This document shows positions 1 to 12,000 of a DNA stretch of 64,000 bases, in pieces. Within the stretch, counting starts at the first letter, position 1. Each line of letters starts with the position of its first letter. Under the pieces are notes generated by a model that saw only the letters and a list, made by a program, of their open reading frames with translations, did no database searches and was not told the DNA's origin. The translations under genes and the position numbers were made by a program. Location: the NCBI GenBank assembly GCA_964030785.1, contig OZ034970.1, forward strand, positions 3,011,911-3,075,910, read 5' to 3'. Source of the stretch: Siderastrea siderea (taxonomy: Eukaryota > Cnidaria > Anthozoa > Scleractinia > Rhizangiidae).

Positions 1-9
1 TCATCGATA

Positions 10-718
10 TACCGTAGAATTCCGAAAGTAACGGCCCCTCCGAAAGTAACGGCTCACCGAAAGTAACGTTTTTTTTTTTTTTTTTTTTTTTTGCTTTTCT
101 ATTAAATCCCGAAAGTAGCGGTCACTTCCAAAAAATGACAATTTAAACACAAAAAAATGTACTGTATTTAATGTGACGTTTCTTCATATAGTGCGGTAGG
201 TTCTTAGCAGTGAATTGAATAATATATTCAGGAGTGAATTACAGAATATTTTCAGCGAATAACACGAACAGTCATTTCCAATTTAAATCAAACTACAATA
301 AAATCCGGAAATGACTTAATGTACAAATGTATAAAATAATGTAACTGGAAACGCAAAAAAAAAAATTCCTTCTTGTTTCCTTGTTCAACTTGAAAGTCAC
401 CGAAAGCTTCTAGATCCTCCGTTGATTGGTAAGCCAACGGTGTCTATGTAATTAAAAATCGTTTTATTCATTCAGTTATTCCCTTGATTCGTTGTTATCA
501 TGAAACCATATTTGGCTCCATCGCTTGAATGCAGGCCAGTGGTGTAATTCTCCAGCCCGTTTAGATTAATTTCTTCATGGCGTTCCCCTGACGTTGGCAA
601 GGCAATTCCACAAACGTTTTTCAACCATCCCAAAGTAACGGCTAGCCGAAAGTAACGGCCCCTATGGCCTGCAAAATCCGAAAGTAACAAGGGCCGTTAC
701 TTTCGGAATTCTATGGTA
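10..718. mobile_element. Non-autonomous DNA transposon with terminal inverted repeats and subterminal CCGAAAGTAACGG repeats
   Basis: The left end TACCGTAGAATTCCGAAAG is matched by the inverted right end ending at 718 (reverse complement TACCATAGAATTCCGAAAG), extending through AACGGCCC. The motif CCGAAAGTAACGG recurs as direct subterminal copies on both sides (about 21-70 and 630-700), which is typical of transposase-binding sites. A T-run sits at about 70-92. There is no transposase ORF; the 72-aa minus-strand ORF here has no recognisable domain. The family is not recognised and no clear target-site duplication was seen. Confidence 0.75.
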
Positions 719-720
719 CT

Positions 721-1599
721 CACTACTAGTGAGGTGGAACATACGCCACTCGAGTCCCGGATGTAGTTTCGTATGAACTTTAGTGGTCTATTTTCCACTA
801 AAACACTCTAAATGAAAACTGTAGCCGTCTAGGAACGCAAAAAGAAACTCTCGAACGAGCCTGCAGCTGGTTAGGTCAGTGGCTGAATTACATTTCAAAA
901 TACCGCGGACCTCTGGGGACGAGAATGCTTTTAGCTCTATTTTTGTTTTCGCTTTTTTAAACTGGAAATGGAAAGCCCGCTGACCAAATTGAAAGCCAAG
1001 TACTATAACGCTATATTCCACCACATTTTGGCCAGTTAGCGCCCCTTGCATCACTAAATTGAAGGAACAAGAGAAACGACACTCGAAACTTCTTATTTTA
1101 GTAGGTCTTTTATGTTAAAGGCAACAATGTTGCGTTAAAGAGGGTCGCGATATCAAAGACCGATGGGCAAGTTCGCAGTCAAGTTTTAAAATAGAAGTGA
1201 AAATTTAATCGTGGTCCCCTTGCAACCCGAGAGGCTGCGATCGTTGTTTTATAAAAAAAAAATACCGGTACTTCAGAAAAGCAACAATCCAATGCGAATT
1301 CTAGGAAAGCTATACTAGATAAACGATGCGAATTGAGTCGGTTGCCTACCAGTTACGCGCGAATTCTGACACTAGATAGTCGCCCTAATTAAATAAGTAA
1401 AATTCTGCTACAGTAAAAATCGAACTTTTATTTAAAAGTTAAGAGTTAGTGGTGGATCTCCCCTTCAACGCTTCGCCCCATAATTGAATTTCTTTGGGTA
1501 TGGTCGAATACAACGGTGACGTTTAATTAATTACCTCTGAACATCAACTGACAACACAAGTAACAACGTAACCAAATGTATGAACTCTGGTTCTCCCCG
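721..1599. other. Intergenic, no gene seen
   Basis: No ORF with a recognisable domain and no convincing exon. This stretch lies downstream of the 3' end of the minus-strand C19orf47-type gene. The 88-aa minus ORF at 788-1054 looks like chance. Confidence 0.5.
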
Positions 1600-1900
1600 G
1601 TAGGATGAAAAGAAAGTACTGTTCAACTTCTTTCGTTAAGTGGTCATCGCTTGAGAATTTCATCCACAGATACAAACGAATGGGCTGTGTTGCAGAGCAT
1701 AATAAAAAAAATCACAGGAAAGCACTTCTCGACAGCTTTCATTTGAGTCGTCACACTTTACGATAACGATTGCATACACAGAATCGAAAGCTAGTACCAC
1801 CCTGTACAGCACAATAAACAGCAACACAATAAAGTACTGCTCAGTAGCTCTCATTTCAGCGGTCACTTAAGGATTTCATCCACATACTCAAAAGTTTCGG
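1600..1900 (-). repeat. ~105-bp-period dispersed tandem repeat, copy 1 (minus orientation)
   Basis: Read on the minus strand, this contains about two and a half units carrying the motifs GTGGATGAAATCC, CAAATGAAAGCT, GAGCAGTACTTT and GCTGTACAGG. The same motifs, in the same order, occur at 34560-34930, 49550-49915 and 55715-55910. One 68-codon frame stays open across the units here. Other copies have stops at the same places, so coding is unlikely. Confidence 0.7.
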
Positions 1901-2071
1901 CACCATCACTTGACAACTGAACGTTCGTTTGCTGAAATAAAACCCGCATAGTCGAAACCAAGTACCAGATAAAACCCCTAATGTACGACATTCACATCTG
2001 GAAATTCTTCCCAGAGGAAATAGTTTTCAACTTAAAACCAACTTCAGTTTCGAAGCAGTGGTTAAAAACAG

Positions 2072-5000
2072 CTATACTTTCGAACCCAGCCGAGCAAACA
2101 CCGATTTTTCGTCTCCATCTGATGTAAGTCCCACGGATCGCTTAACAGGTTTGACAGGTTTAACCGGTTTAGCAGGAACACCTTTCCGTTTAACCGGTTG
2201 TAGCACGCTGTGGCTTGTGTAGTCTATATCTGGTGATTCATTGTCACTGGACGGAAGTCGTATTCTTGGATTGACAGGTTGAACCGTTGTCTGCGTTGGA
2301 GGAGAAGCGAGGTCACCGAGACGACTGAAAACAGAGGTTTGTCCTTTCTCCTGTGACAAAAGATAATAATAATAAATACTAAAAATAGTAAAACTAAATC
2401 AATTCTATCATGGGCGCTCATCATTCAGCCGGGGTTAGAAATCAAATGGATTAGACATTTTCCTGAAATTTCTTTGGAAACTGCGGATTTCTTTCAGCGG
2501 TACTTCTCTTTTTCATTCGGAACGGAACATCGGAAAATTCCATAACATTGGCCATTTCTTCCGTTTCAAGTCTTATATCAAAGAGAGTCGGGCGCAATTG
2601 TAAATGGTAAGTGGCCTCTCTTTCGGTTGTTATGGGAATTTTGGACACCCTGATAATTATTTTTTTAAGCACTCCTGATATGTCCTGTACGTCCCGTTCA
2701 TGTTATCCTAACAATTCTGCTTATAAAATACTATGGTTATCCGTTAGTTGCAAAATTCAGTAACATAGATACTTACATTCAGCAATTTTTTTCTACAATT
2801 TTTATTATATTTTTCATTCAAGAAAAATGTTAATTTAACTTTCAATTACATTCAAAACACGCCGGGGCAATGTCCGGCACATTGAACGAATTTGAACTAC
2901 AAATTTTTGCAAGTTCCCGGACACTGCTAAGTTTCCATTCAACAAAACTGTCCCGCAACCGCAACCGCAAATGACACGAGTTAAAGATGGTGTCGTAAAA
3001 TCCTAACAATTCTACTTATGAAATACTATGGTTATCCGTTTGTTACAACATAGATACTTACATTCAACAATTAGTATTTGGAGTCAACAAGATATATTTC
3101 CATTCAACCCACGCAATGTTTGTGTAAAAACCACACAATTGCATTAAACGTCCCCCCAGATTCTGTGCATTAAACAGCAATATTCATTGAAGTTCAATCC
3201 AAGCTGCTATCATTCAATAAAAATATCTAACTTCAATGTACTGTTTTATTGAACGGAAATGTTCATTTAACTTCAATCCAAATTATTTTCAAACAGGAAA
3301 AATATTAATTTAACTTTCAATTACATTCAAAACACGCCGGGACAATGTCCGGCACATTTAACGAATTTGAGCGACAAATTTTTGCAAGTTCCCTGACATT
3401 GCTAAGTTTCCAGTCAACAAAACTGTCCCCACTAATGACACGAGTTAAAGATGGTGTCGTAAAATCCTAACAATTCTACTTATGAAATACTATGGTTATC
3501 TGTTGTTGCAACATAGATACTTACATTCAACAATTTTTATTTGGAGACAACAAGATATATTTCCACTTAACCAACAATGTTTGTGTAAAAACTACACATT
3601 TGCATTAAACTTCCCCCCCAGGCTCTGTGCATTTAACAGCAATTCAGTTATTCATTGAACTTCAACCCAAGCTGCCATCATTCAATAAAAATATCTAACT
3701 TCAATGTACTGTTTTATCGAACGGAAATGTTCTTTTAACTTCAATCCAAATTATTTTCAAACAGGAAAAATATTAATTTAACTTTCAATTACATTCAACA
3801 CACGCCTGGACAATGTCCGGCACATTGAACGAATCTGAGCGACAAATTTTTGCAAGTTCCCGGACACTGCTAAGTTTCCAGTCAACAAAACTGTCCCGCA
3901 ACCCTCTCCACTAGTGACACGAGTTAAAGATGGTGTCGTAAAATCCTAGCAATTCTACTTCTGAAATACTATGGTTATCCGTTTGTTGCAACATGGCTAC
4001 TTACATTCAACAATTTTTATCTGGAGTCAACAAGATATATTTCCACTTAACCAACAATGTTTGTGTAAAAACTACACATTTGCATTAAACTTCCCCCCAG
4101 GCTCTGTGCATTAAACAGCAATATTCATTGAACTTCAACCCAAGCTGCCATCATTCAATAAAAATATCTAACTTCAATGTACTGTTTTATTGAACGGAAA
4201 TGTTCATTTAACTTCAATCCAAATTATTTTCAAACAGGAAAAATATTAATTTAACTTTCAATTACATTCAAAACACGCCGGGACAATGTCCGGCACATTT
4301 AACGAATTTGAGCGACAAATTTTTGCAAGTTCCCTGACATTGCTAAGTTTCCATTCAACAAAACTGTCCCCACTAATGACACGAGTTAAAGATGGTGTCG
4401 TAAAATCCTAACAATTCTACTTATAAAATACTATGGCTATCCGTTTGTTGCAACATAGATACTTACATTCAACAATTTTTATTTGGAGTCAACAAGATAT
4501 ATTTCCATTCAACCCACGCAATGTTTGTGTAAAAACCACACAATTGCATTAAACGTCCCCCCAGATTCTGTGCATTAAACAGCAATATTCATTGAACTTC
4601 AATCCAAGCTGCCATCATTTAATAAAAATATCTTACTTCAATGTACTGTTTTATTGAACGGAAATGTTCATTTAACTTAAATCCAAATTATTTTCAAACA
4701 GGAAAAATATTAATTTAACTTTCAATTACATTCAAAACACGGTCATTGAACGAATTTGAGCTACAAATTTTTGCAAGTTCCCGGACATTGCTAAGTTTCC
4801 AGTCAACAAAACTGTCCCGCCACCCTCCCCACTAATGACACGAGTTAAAGATGGTGTCGTAAAATCCTAACTCTGCTTATAAAATACTTTGATTATCCGT
4901 TTGTTTCAACATAGATACTCACGTTCAACAATTTTTATAATACTTTTCATTCAAGAAAAATATTAATTTAACTTTCAATTACATTCAAAACACGGACATT

Positions 5001-8000
5001 GAAAGAATAGGCCATTTCCGAATTGTCTTGTACCTCTTTTTAAAGCGGCGCAAAACCTTCCATAAGAAAATGAGCGCCATCTGCATGCGAATGAAAACTC
5101 ATTTTCATTTGAAAGGCTATGCAGCAAGACTTGCTTTAAGAAGAGGTACAAGACAACTCGGAAATGGCCTATTTGAGCTACGGATTTTTGCATGTTCCCG
5201 GACATTGCTAAGTTTCCATTCAACAAAACTCTCTCGCCCCCCTCCCCACTAGAAAAACGCTATACCACTCCCCTTGGAGGCGTGTTACACGAGTTGAAGA
5301 TGGTGTCGTAAAATGCTGCACCGGAAGAAGTGATAAAAAAGGTAAATGAATGAATTCTCTTAAAGGAAAGGGGAATAACACTTCGTTGTTGATGAGAATT
5401 CAACTTACTGGCAACTTAAGCCGATTTCACTGCTTTGTATAGACCCGGGTTTTCAAGTATGATACGCCGGCTATGATTCGCCTGTCTTGATTCTGTCATT
5501 ATCACAAAGCAATAAAGGAAATTAGGAGATCTGCTGCTTTTTATAATTGTTATATGTCAGCAAGAATTTCTTCTGTAAACTCATTTCACGCGCAAATTTC
5601 GAGAATTATCTTGTTTCGCCTCAGGCGGATCATGATTCGCCGTCATGGGAAGTGTCCGCTGACAAGAGGTGTCTGCAAGCGGAGGTTTGACTGTAGCAGG
5701 GTCTACAGACAGCAGTGAAATCGGCCGTAAGCAGTTGCGAGAAGAGAACAAAAAAAGATAGGGACCACTAATATTTGTTAATTTAAGAGCTGCGCCGTAA
5801 TGCCGTTCACGACCTTGAAGTAAATTTGCCAAAAAGCTGCAAGGCCCTGATAGAAAAGCGTCAGCTTCCCGCAAACATTAGAGGTCCTTCAAATAATTGC
5901 CTTAAGTAACCAATGATGATTTGCGTTTTCTAAGTGATTGTTCGCGACGTTTTTTTTTTTTTTTTTTAAATGAGACTACTCTATCATCTGGAGGATTTAA
6001 AATTATTTTCTTAAATTTTGTGCTTGATTTAAGCGAATATCGCAAAAAATTCTGCCAATTTTGAACAATTTTCGCGAATTATAAGCCCCGCGAATAAAAA
6101 GGCGTTGGGACATGTGATTGGCAGAAAGGCAAGATCAAGCCGTTTCAGTTAACTACAGTGTAACGCTGGTTTTTTGAATGGTCCACTAATATGCAGTGTA
6201 CCTGAAGACTGAGAAAGCCTGCAAATATTTTTTTCTCTGATCTGGTTATGTATCAGTTCAGGGCCACTGTTCACCCAAGAAGTCAGTCTGGTCGGACACA
6301 GTTTCTACATTTTTTCGCAAAGTTCCTGTAAAAGTCCAAAAGTAAAATTTATGATTTTCCGCTTCAAAAGACATGTACTTTAAAACTAGCATATTCCACC
6401 CGTCAATTTGTCAGGCCAAACTGAGCTTTCACCAGTCAAAATCCCAAATTCAACGGACATTTGTCAGATGACAGGCTGTTATTTGCAGGCTTGCTGGGTA
6501 TGAGGCAAACCACTGTCAACTTTTTAGCTTCAAATTACCTAGCCTGTTCCGAGCTCCAAACTAGTAGGAACAGCAAAAACGAGAGCAGACGCGAAAATAA
6601 AACGGACAGCCGCCCCCTTTCTCTCCAGATGCCGTGCGCCTTGTTCCCACGTTCCCTTTTTACTTTTCGCCGTTCTAGGCTGCAAATACAGTCATATCGC
6701 GTAGTGACCCTAGCGGCGGCCGGGAGCGATGAGAGGCAGCCCTATTCGCAACATAGGCCCGCAATGCGTGCAGAATAAACTTCCGTCGAGCAGTTCTCAC
6801 CTTTAGCTGTACAGTTACACTCGTTTTTAGAGGTTTGAGCGTTTTCACCTCCTTCTTCTTTTGCTCAGGCAACGTTACTGTCAACGGAGGACTTTCTTTT
6901 CCCAGACGATCAAATACTGATTGCTTCTTTATCACTTTTGCTTTGTTGACTGTAATGAAAACATAAAAGTCCAGTGTTAAAACAAGAGAAGACTGGCAAT
7001 GAGTATGCAACCGTACCTTGATTAGTTAAAAAAAATTTTTTAACCATTTGAATGAAATACTGCATAATGGTGATAACCCAACCTATTTTGGGAGTTCTTG
7101 GGCTGAAAAGAGGTGAAAATCATGGCAGGTTTTAAATATCTATATCACAAAGGTCATAGAAAAACGTCTAAACCTAGTCCACCTAACAGTTCAAAAACCG
7201 CCATCAAGTAATTTTACTTCCAAAAGCCTATAAAAAGGGGCACCCAACGGTTCGTTTCGGGGAATATCTGTTGGGAAGGCATAAATCACCTGAGATATTC
7301 GGATTTAATTGCAGTGAAAAATAGAGATTTCTTTGACGAAACATCACTTCAGCCTTTGGAAGCCAGTGGACTGGTTAACAAGAGGACGTATTAGTTCTTA
7401 TTGTTTTTGGAGGGACAAATATGTCGTTTGGAACGTAAAATAAGGTCAGCTGGCATTTTCGGAGAGCTATCAGCACCTCGGAAATTTGATGGCTGGGATT
7501 CTGTATCCCAAAATTTCTGCAGCCTAAATTTTCAGATAGAAACGCCAAACAGATCAACCTGTGTTAGCTTACACAAATATACCAAATAATCTAAGAAAGT
7601 AAAAAACGATATTTCAAGTAGTTCGCTTTTTACTCGTTGGGTGGCCCTGTTTAGACGTGAGCTTAAAATCAATTCAGGCACGCACACAGTACACTCATAA
7701 TTTTGCACTGGGTTTTGGTAGAACCAGGAATCGTGCAATTACACAATTAATTTTTAGGAGGCTGTGCAGAGTACAATGTATTTCTGTGATCTGTGAATTG
7801 CCATTATTGTTTAGTGAAAAATTGTGGAGACTACATGTATTTCCTCGTCGTTTAACGTTATCTACTCACAAACCCCTTAATAAAGTGGTAATGCAGTACT
7901 CAGAGCAAATAAACATAACAACTAAGTGCAAGACTGCAGAAAGCATGAAAGTAGAGAGCATGTCCGCTATAGAATGCGTGACGGTTAAAATAAATACCTG

Positions 8001-8970
8001 CTGCAGTAGCGGCAGCCTGTTTTTGTTTTGCAATCAGCTTCTTGCTCCGTTCAGTTGATCCTTTGGGCATTTTCACCTTCAGCGTGTGTTCCTCTTCAAC
8101 CTTTGGAGTGACTTTCTGTGGCTTGGTCGAAACAACCTTGACTCCTTTGCCACCAAATCTAAAGGACAAAAGACTTCACTGCTTAACTCGTGTTTTAAGA
8201 AAATTAATGCATTAACATTTTGTCATTCCAGGTCGTGGTTTCTTGCAAATTATCATATATCTTAAAATAACAGAATGGATCAAATAACCATTCCCTCCCC
8301 ATAAAACGTTGGGGCATGACAGTGCAGTCATTTTCAGTGTTATGCACAGTCTTTCAACATGCCCCTTTTGAAATGCAATGTAGCCAGGCATAAGTCTAAA
8401 CTCTTAGCAAATTAAAATGATCTCTCTACAGTCAAACTCAATTTTTCATGATGGCAAAGGATTTATTTCTCATTCAACTAAGGTGGGAAAAACCAGGAAG
8501 TCATTCTGTAAACAATGAAGCAGCTCACTGTAAATTGCATGTTTGTGCTTGTGAACAAACTGTCCCAATTCCACCGGAACTATGAGTCAAGGACAAGTGC
8601 TAGTCAAGTATGCATTTGAATTTTGCCATAGATTCAAAGCTGTGCAAGGTCAAAACTTTTCTTCAACCATTAGAGGTCACTAGTTTTGTTTATTTGTCAT
8701 TTCGTCTGCCAGTTTAACCGAAAAATTACAAATTTGATAGTTTTAATGGTCTTTCAGCTGTTTACAGTCATGATAGCAAATTCTCAAAAGATGGTACACC
8801 GCTAGACAGTTGTTGCTGTGTTATGCTGGAACACAAAAAGCCGCTGTTAGTTCTTTTTCAGCATAAGTGCATTTTTTAACAATTTGTTATATTATTATTA
8901 TTTAGTGCGTCCTCAATTAGCACCCTGTCTTTACAGGGTGCTAGATCAATTTGACACATAAATAAAGTTA

Positions 8971-9003
<33 letters not shown>

Positions 9004-12000
9004 TGCTAATCAATATGATTCAAAATTTTGAAGAGGGTGTGACTTAAACAATAGGGATTTACAACTGTACAAATGTATAAGTAAAAATGGAAAGGCACAT
9101 GTAAATTGCCACCACACACCTCTCAGATAATGTTAGCTGGCTCTTGGTTGGCATAGTTTTATCTGGCACTACTGTTTCAATGGTAAGCCTCTTCTTGCTG
9201 GGCGATGGTGATGACGTGTTGTCTCGCACAGGGCTGCTAGTTCCACTTTCTGACCTCTGACTACTGATCCAGTGATCCACCATGCGACTGGCAGCTTCAA
9301 TAAATAACAACATCTAAGTTAGGAGAACATCTGTTCCTCAGACATCAATTCTTATCTCTACTTGCTTGTACCAATATTATTTAGAAAAAGGTACCCAACT
9401 CATGCCAAACTCAAACATTGCATTGAGTTCAACTTTGGCACAGCGTTACACGGCAGTGACTTGGCTTTAAATGACGTGCTTCTGTCTTGCCAAACTTACC
9501 TAATTTATAAAGTAAAAACAGATTTAAAAGGTTGGCTTATCCGTAAAACTCAAGTGACAGTTTTGTTTTGGAAAAGCTATTAAAGTCGACTGAACTGAAA
9601 TTTGACCTCTGAAATCGGGTCCTGCTAAAATTGTGCTACAGTTGAAAAGCTTGGCACGGCAGTAACACAATGTTTGAAATGAGCCTAAGGGTTTCAGAAT
9701 GTGCAATGTTGACTCTTTCTGACACCTTGTACTTATTCTAGTCACAAATTATTAGACCAGTTGGCTGTTGATAAGCATGGTTGCAGAGTTAAACCTGGGT
9801 CTACTGAGAAACAACTCCACCCAGTGGTCATAACAGGACTTGAACCTGACACCTCCGTATTATATTTTCGAGTCCAGCGCCCTAGCCGCTCAGCCATGCT
9901 GGACTTTGCTGATTATTTCGTCCTAGTCACAAAAGAAAGCTTATCTCATGTTTGAGTTATTTCCATCCTCAAACCCTCAGGCCCCAGTACAGTTGTTCAA
10001 AGACTGGACAGAATTATCTGCTGGATAAATCACTATCCAGTGGATAAAATGTATTGGTTGGATTACATTTTATCCACTGGATAGCTGTTTGTATGGTGGA
10101 TAAAGCTTTCCATCCTCTGAACAACTGGGGCCAGATTATCAAGGTTTGATATTAAACAATAATTTGAATTCCACCTTGCTCTTGAGGTAAAGCAACTTTC
10201 ATAGTTTGCTGAAAAGTTTCAACCTTTCAAGCTCTTAAGGACGTTCGCGCTAATTGTTTCTACGCATCCTTACTGCGCACGCAATTCACTTTGCGATGTC
10301 ATACCACGTCATGCATTGAGTGTGTGTGCTGTTGAAGAAATGTGGACTAGATACATATAACTCTCTTAAATGTTCGGTAACCCCATAATTATTTTCTTTT
10401 GATAGATATTTTTCTTTGTTGATTATATAATTATGTTTTGCAAAAAATTAAAGAAAATCTGTGCTGCGGAAGTTTGATTTTTTACATCTTTTCTGCCCTC
10501 GCATCATCGAATTCTGCTATTATTGTAGCTGCATGGTGTTTGCAAAAGTCTATCTTAGAGGTTGAGTTTAGCAAAGGGATGACACTGGTTTAAATTATTT
10601 ACTTGACAGACCCAAGTCTACAGCGAATCATTTTTAACATTTTTCCACTAACAAGCACTGTAGCCATGTCACGTTATGAGGACTGTTTTGTCAAAATTGG
10701 GGTAGTTTTTCACGTGCTTTAGTTCAAAAACGAAGTCGGCTACCCCCAATATTTTTGCATTTCTCACATAGGTAACCCATTTTCCGGCTGTAGCTAAAGC
10801 ATGAAAAAAATCTGTGTTGTAGAAGTTTTTCTCGCCAACGTCCTTAAATGTATGTGAGATGTGTCCAGCAATTCACTGGTGTACATATCTGCTTGTGTAA
10901 TCAACAAAGCCAATATCACTTAATCTTATTTGAAGATAATAAACCATGCACTGCTCGCTGGTGATCTTAAGTTTAGATTCTCTTTCTTTAAGCATACATC
11001 TGGTTTTGTGACTTGAATTTAGGTGACTGTATTCCAGTTTTGTTGGTGAGGCATTGTGGCCGTTGCTTTGTGTTATTAACACTATTCACAGCTATTCATA
11101 GAAATGATAGCTTTGCTACATTACCCGTGGATTTGCGTTTTGCACCAGTAGCAGCTTGATTACCGGGAGATGACGAAGCAGATGATTCAGGGTCATCTGT
11201 GATCGACATGTCCTTTGCTGACTTTTCTCTCACACTCTGAAAATATACAATTACGTTGGACATATTATCACCAGTTTAACCCACTGATGCCCGTTGCGCC
11301 CGTATGCACCCTTGAATGAGCAGGCATCTTGTTCTACTTGTGACGTCATCATTCTAAGGGACCCTGAAAAGCTTTGGTAGTCAGTCGATGCAACGCAAAA
11401 AGATCTTGTAAACGGTGCCTGAACGACATTGATCGGATCAAGTAAACCTGAGTAACAGCCAGAAAACTACGCAACTTTTACCTCAAAAACACAAACAAAA
11501 CATGGCCTTCCCACCACTTTGAGGCCAAACTTTTCTCACCACCAGAAACTGTGGTCATATGGCTAACTCGACAGCAAAAAGGGGAAAATCGAAATGAGAA
11601 TGAAAGAAACAGGATTGTGTGCTAAATCCCGAAGAGCCGTAAATGGGGGAGTTTTTCGCGTAAAAAAAATTTTGAATTGTGCGCATGCCCGAACTCAAAA
11701 TGCTAGAAAAAGTCCTGAAACTGAAAGAAACGGCAACTGTTCGAGCTAGAAAGCACTTTTAGCGAGGATTGGGACGAAATTGAATCAAACAGGGCTAAAA
11801 AAGGCCGTTGGGTGCTTGAAAGTACCATTTTTTCGAAGCTTGCTGAGTGTCAATGGGAGTCGAAAAGGTAAGGTGCACTTGAATAAACAAACGAAGATGA
11901 AATGAGATGACAGTGATATCATACCTGAGCATGAACTTGTTTGCCGTGCCTTAAAATGGCAATAATATCACCCATCACAGTAATCCCCATGTCTCTTAAA

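Noticed and set aside
2706..5331. CRISPR array
   Set aside because: The units are ~460-bp head-to-tail copies without short repeats and unique spacers, in an animal-type intron.
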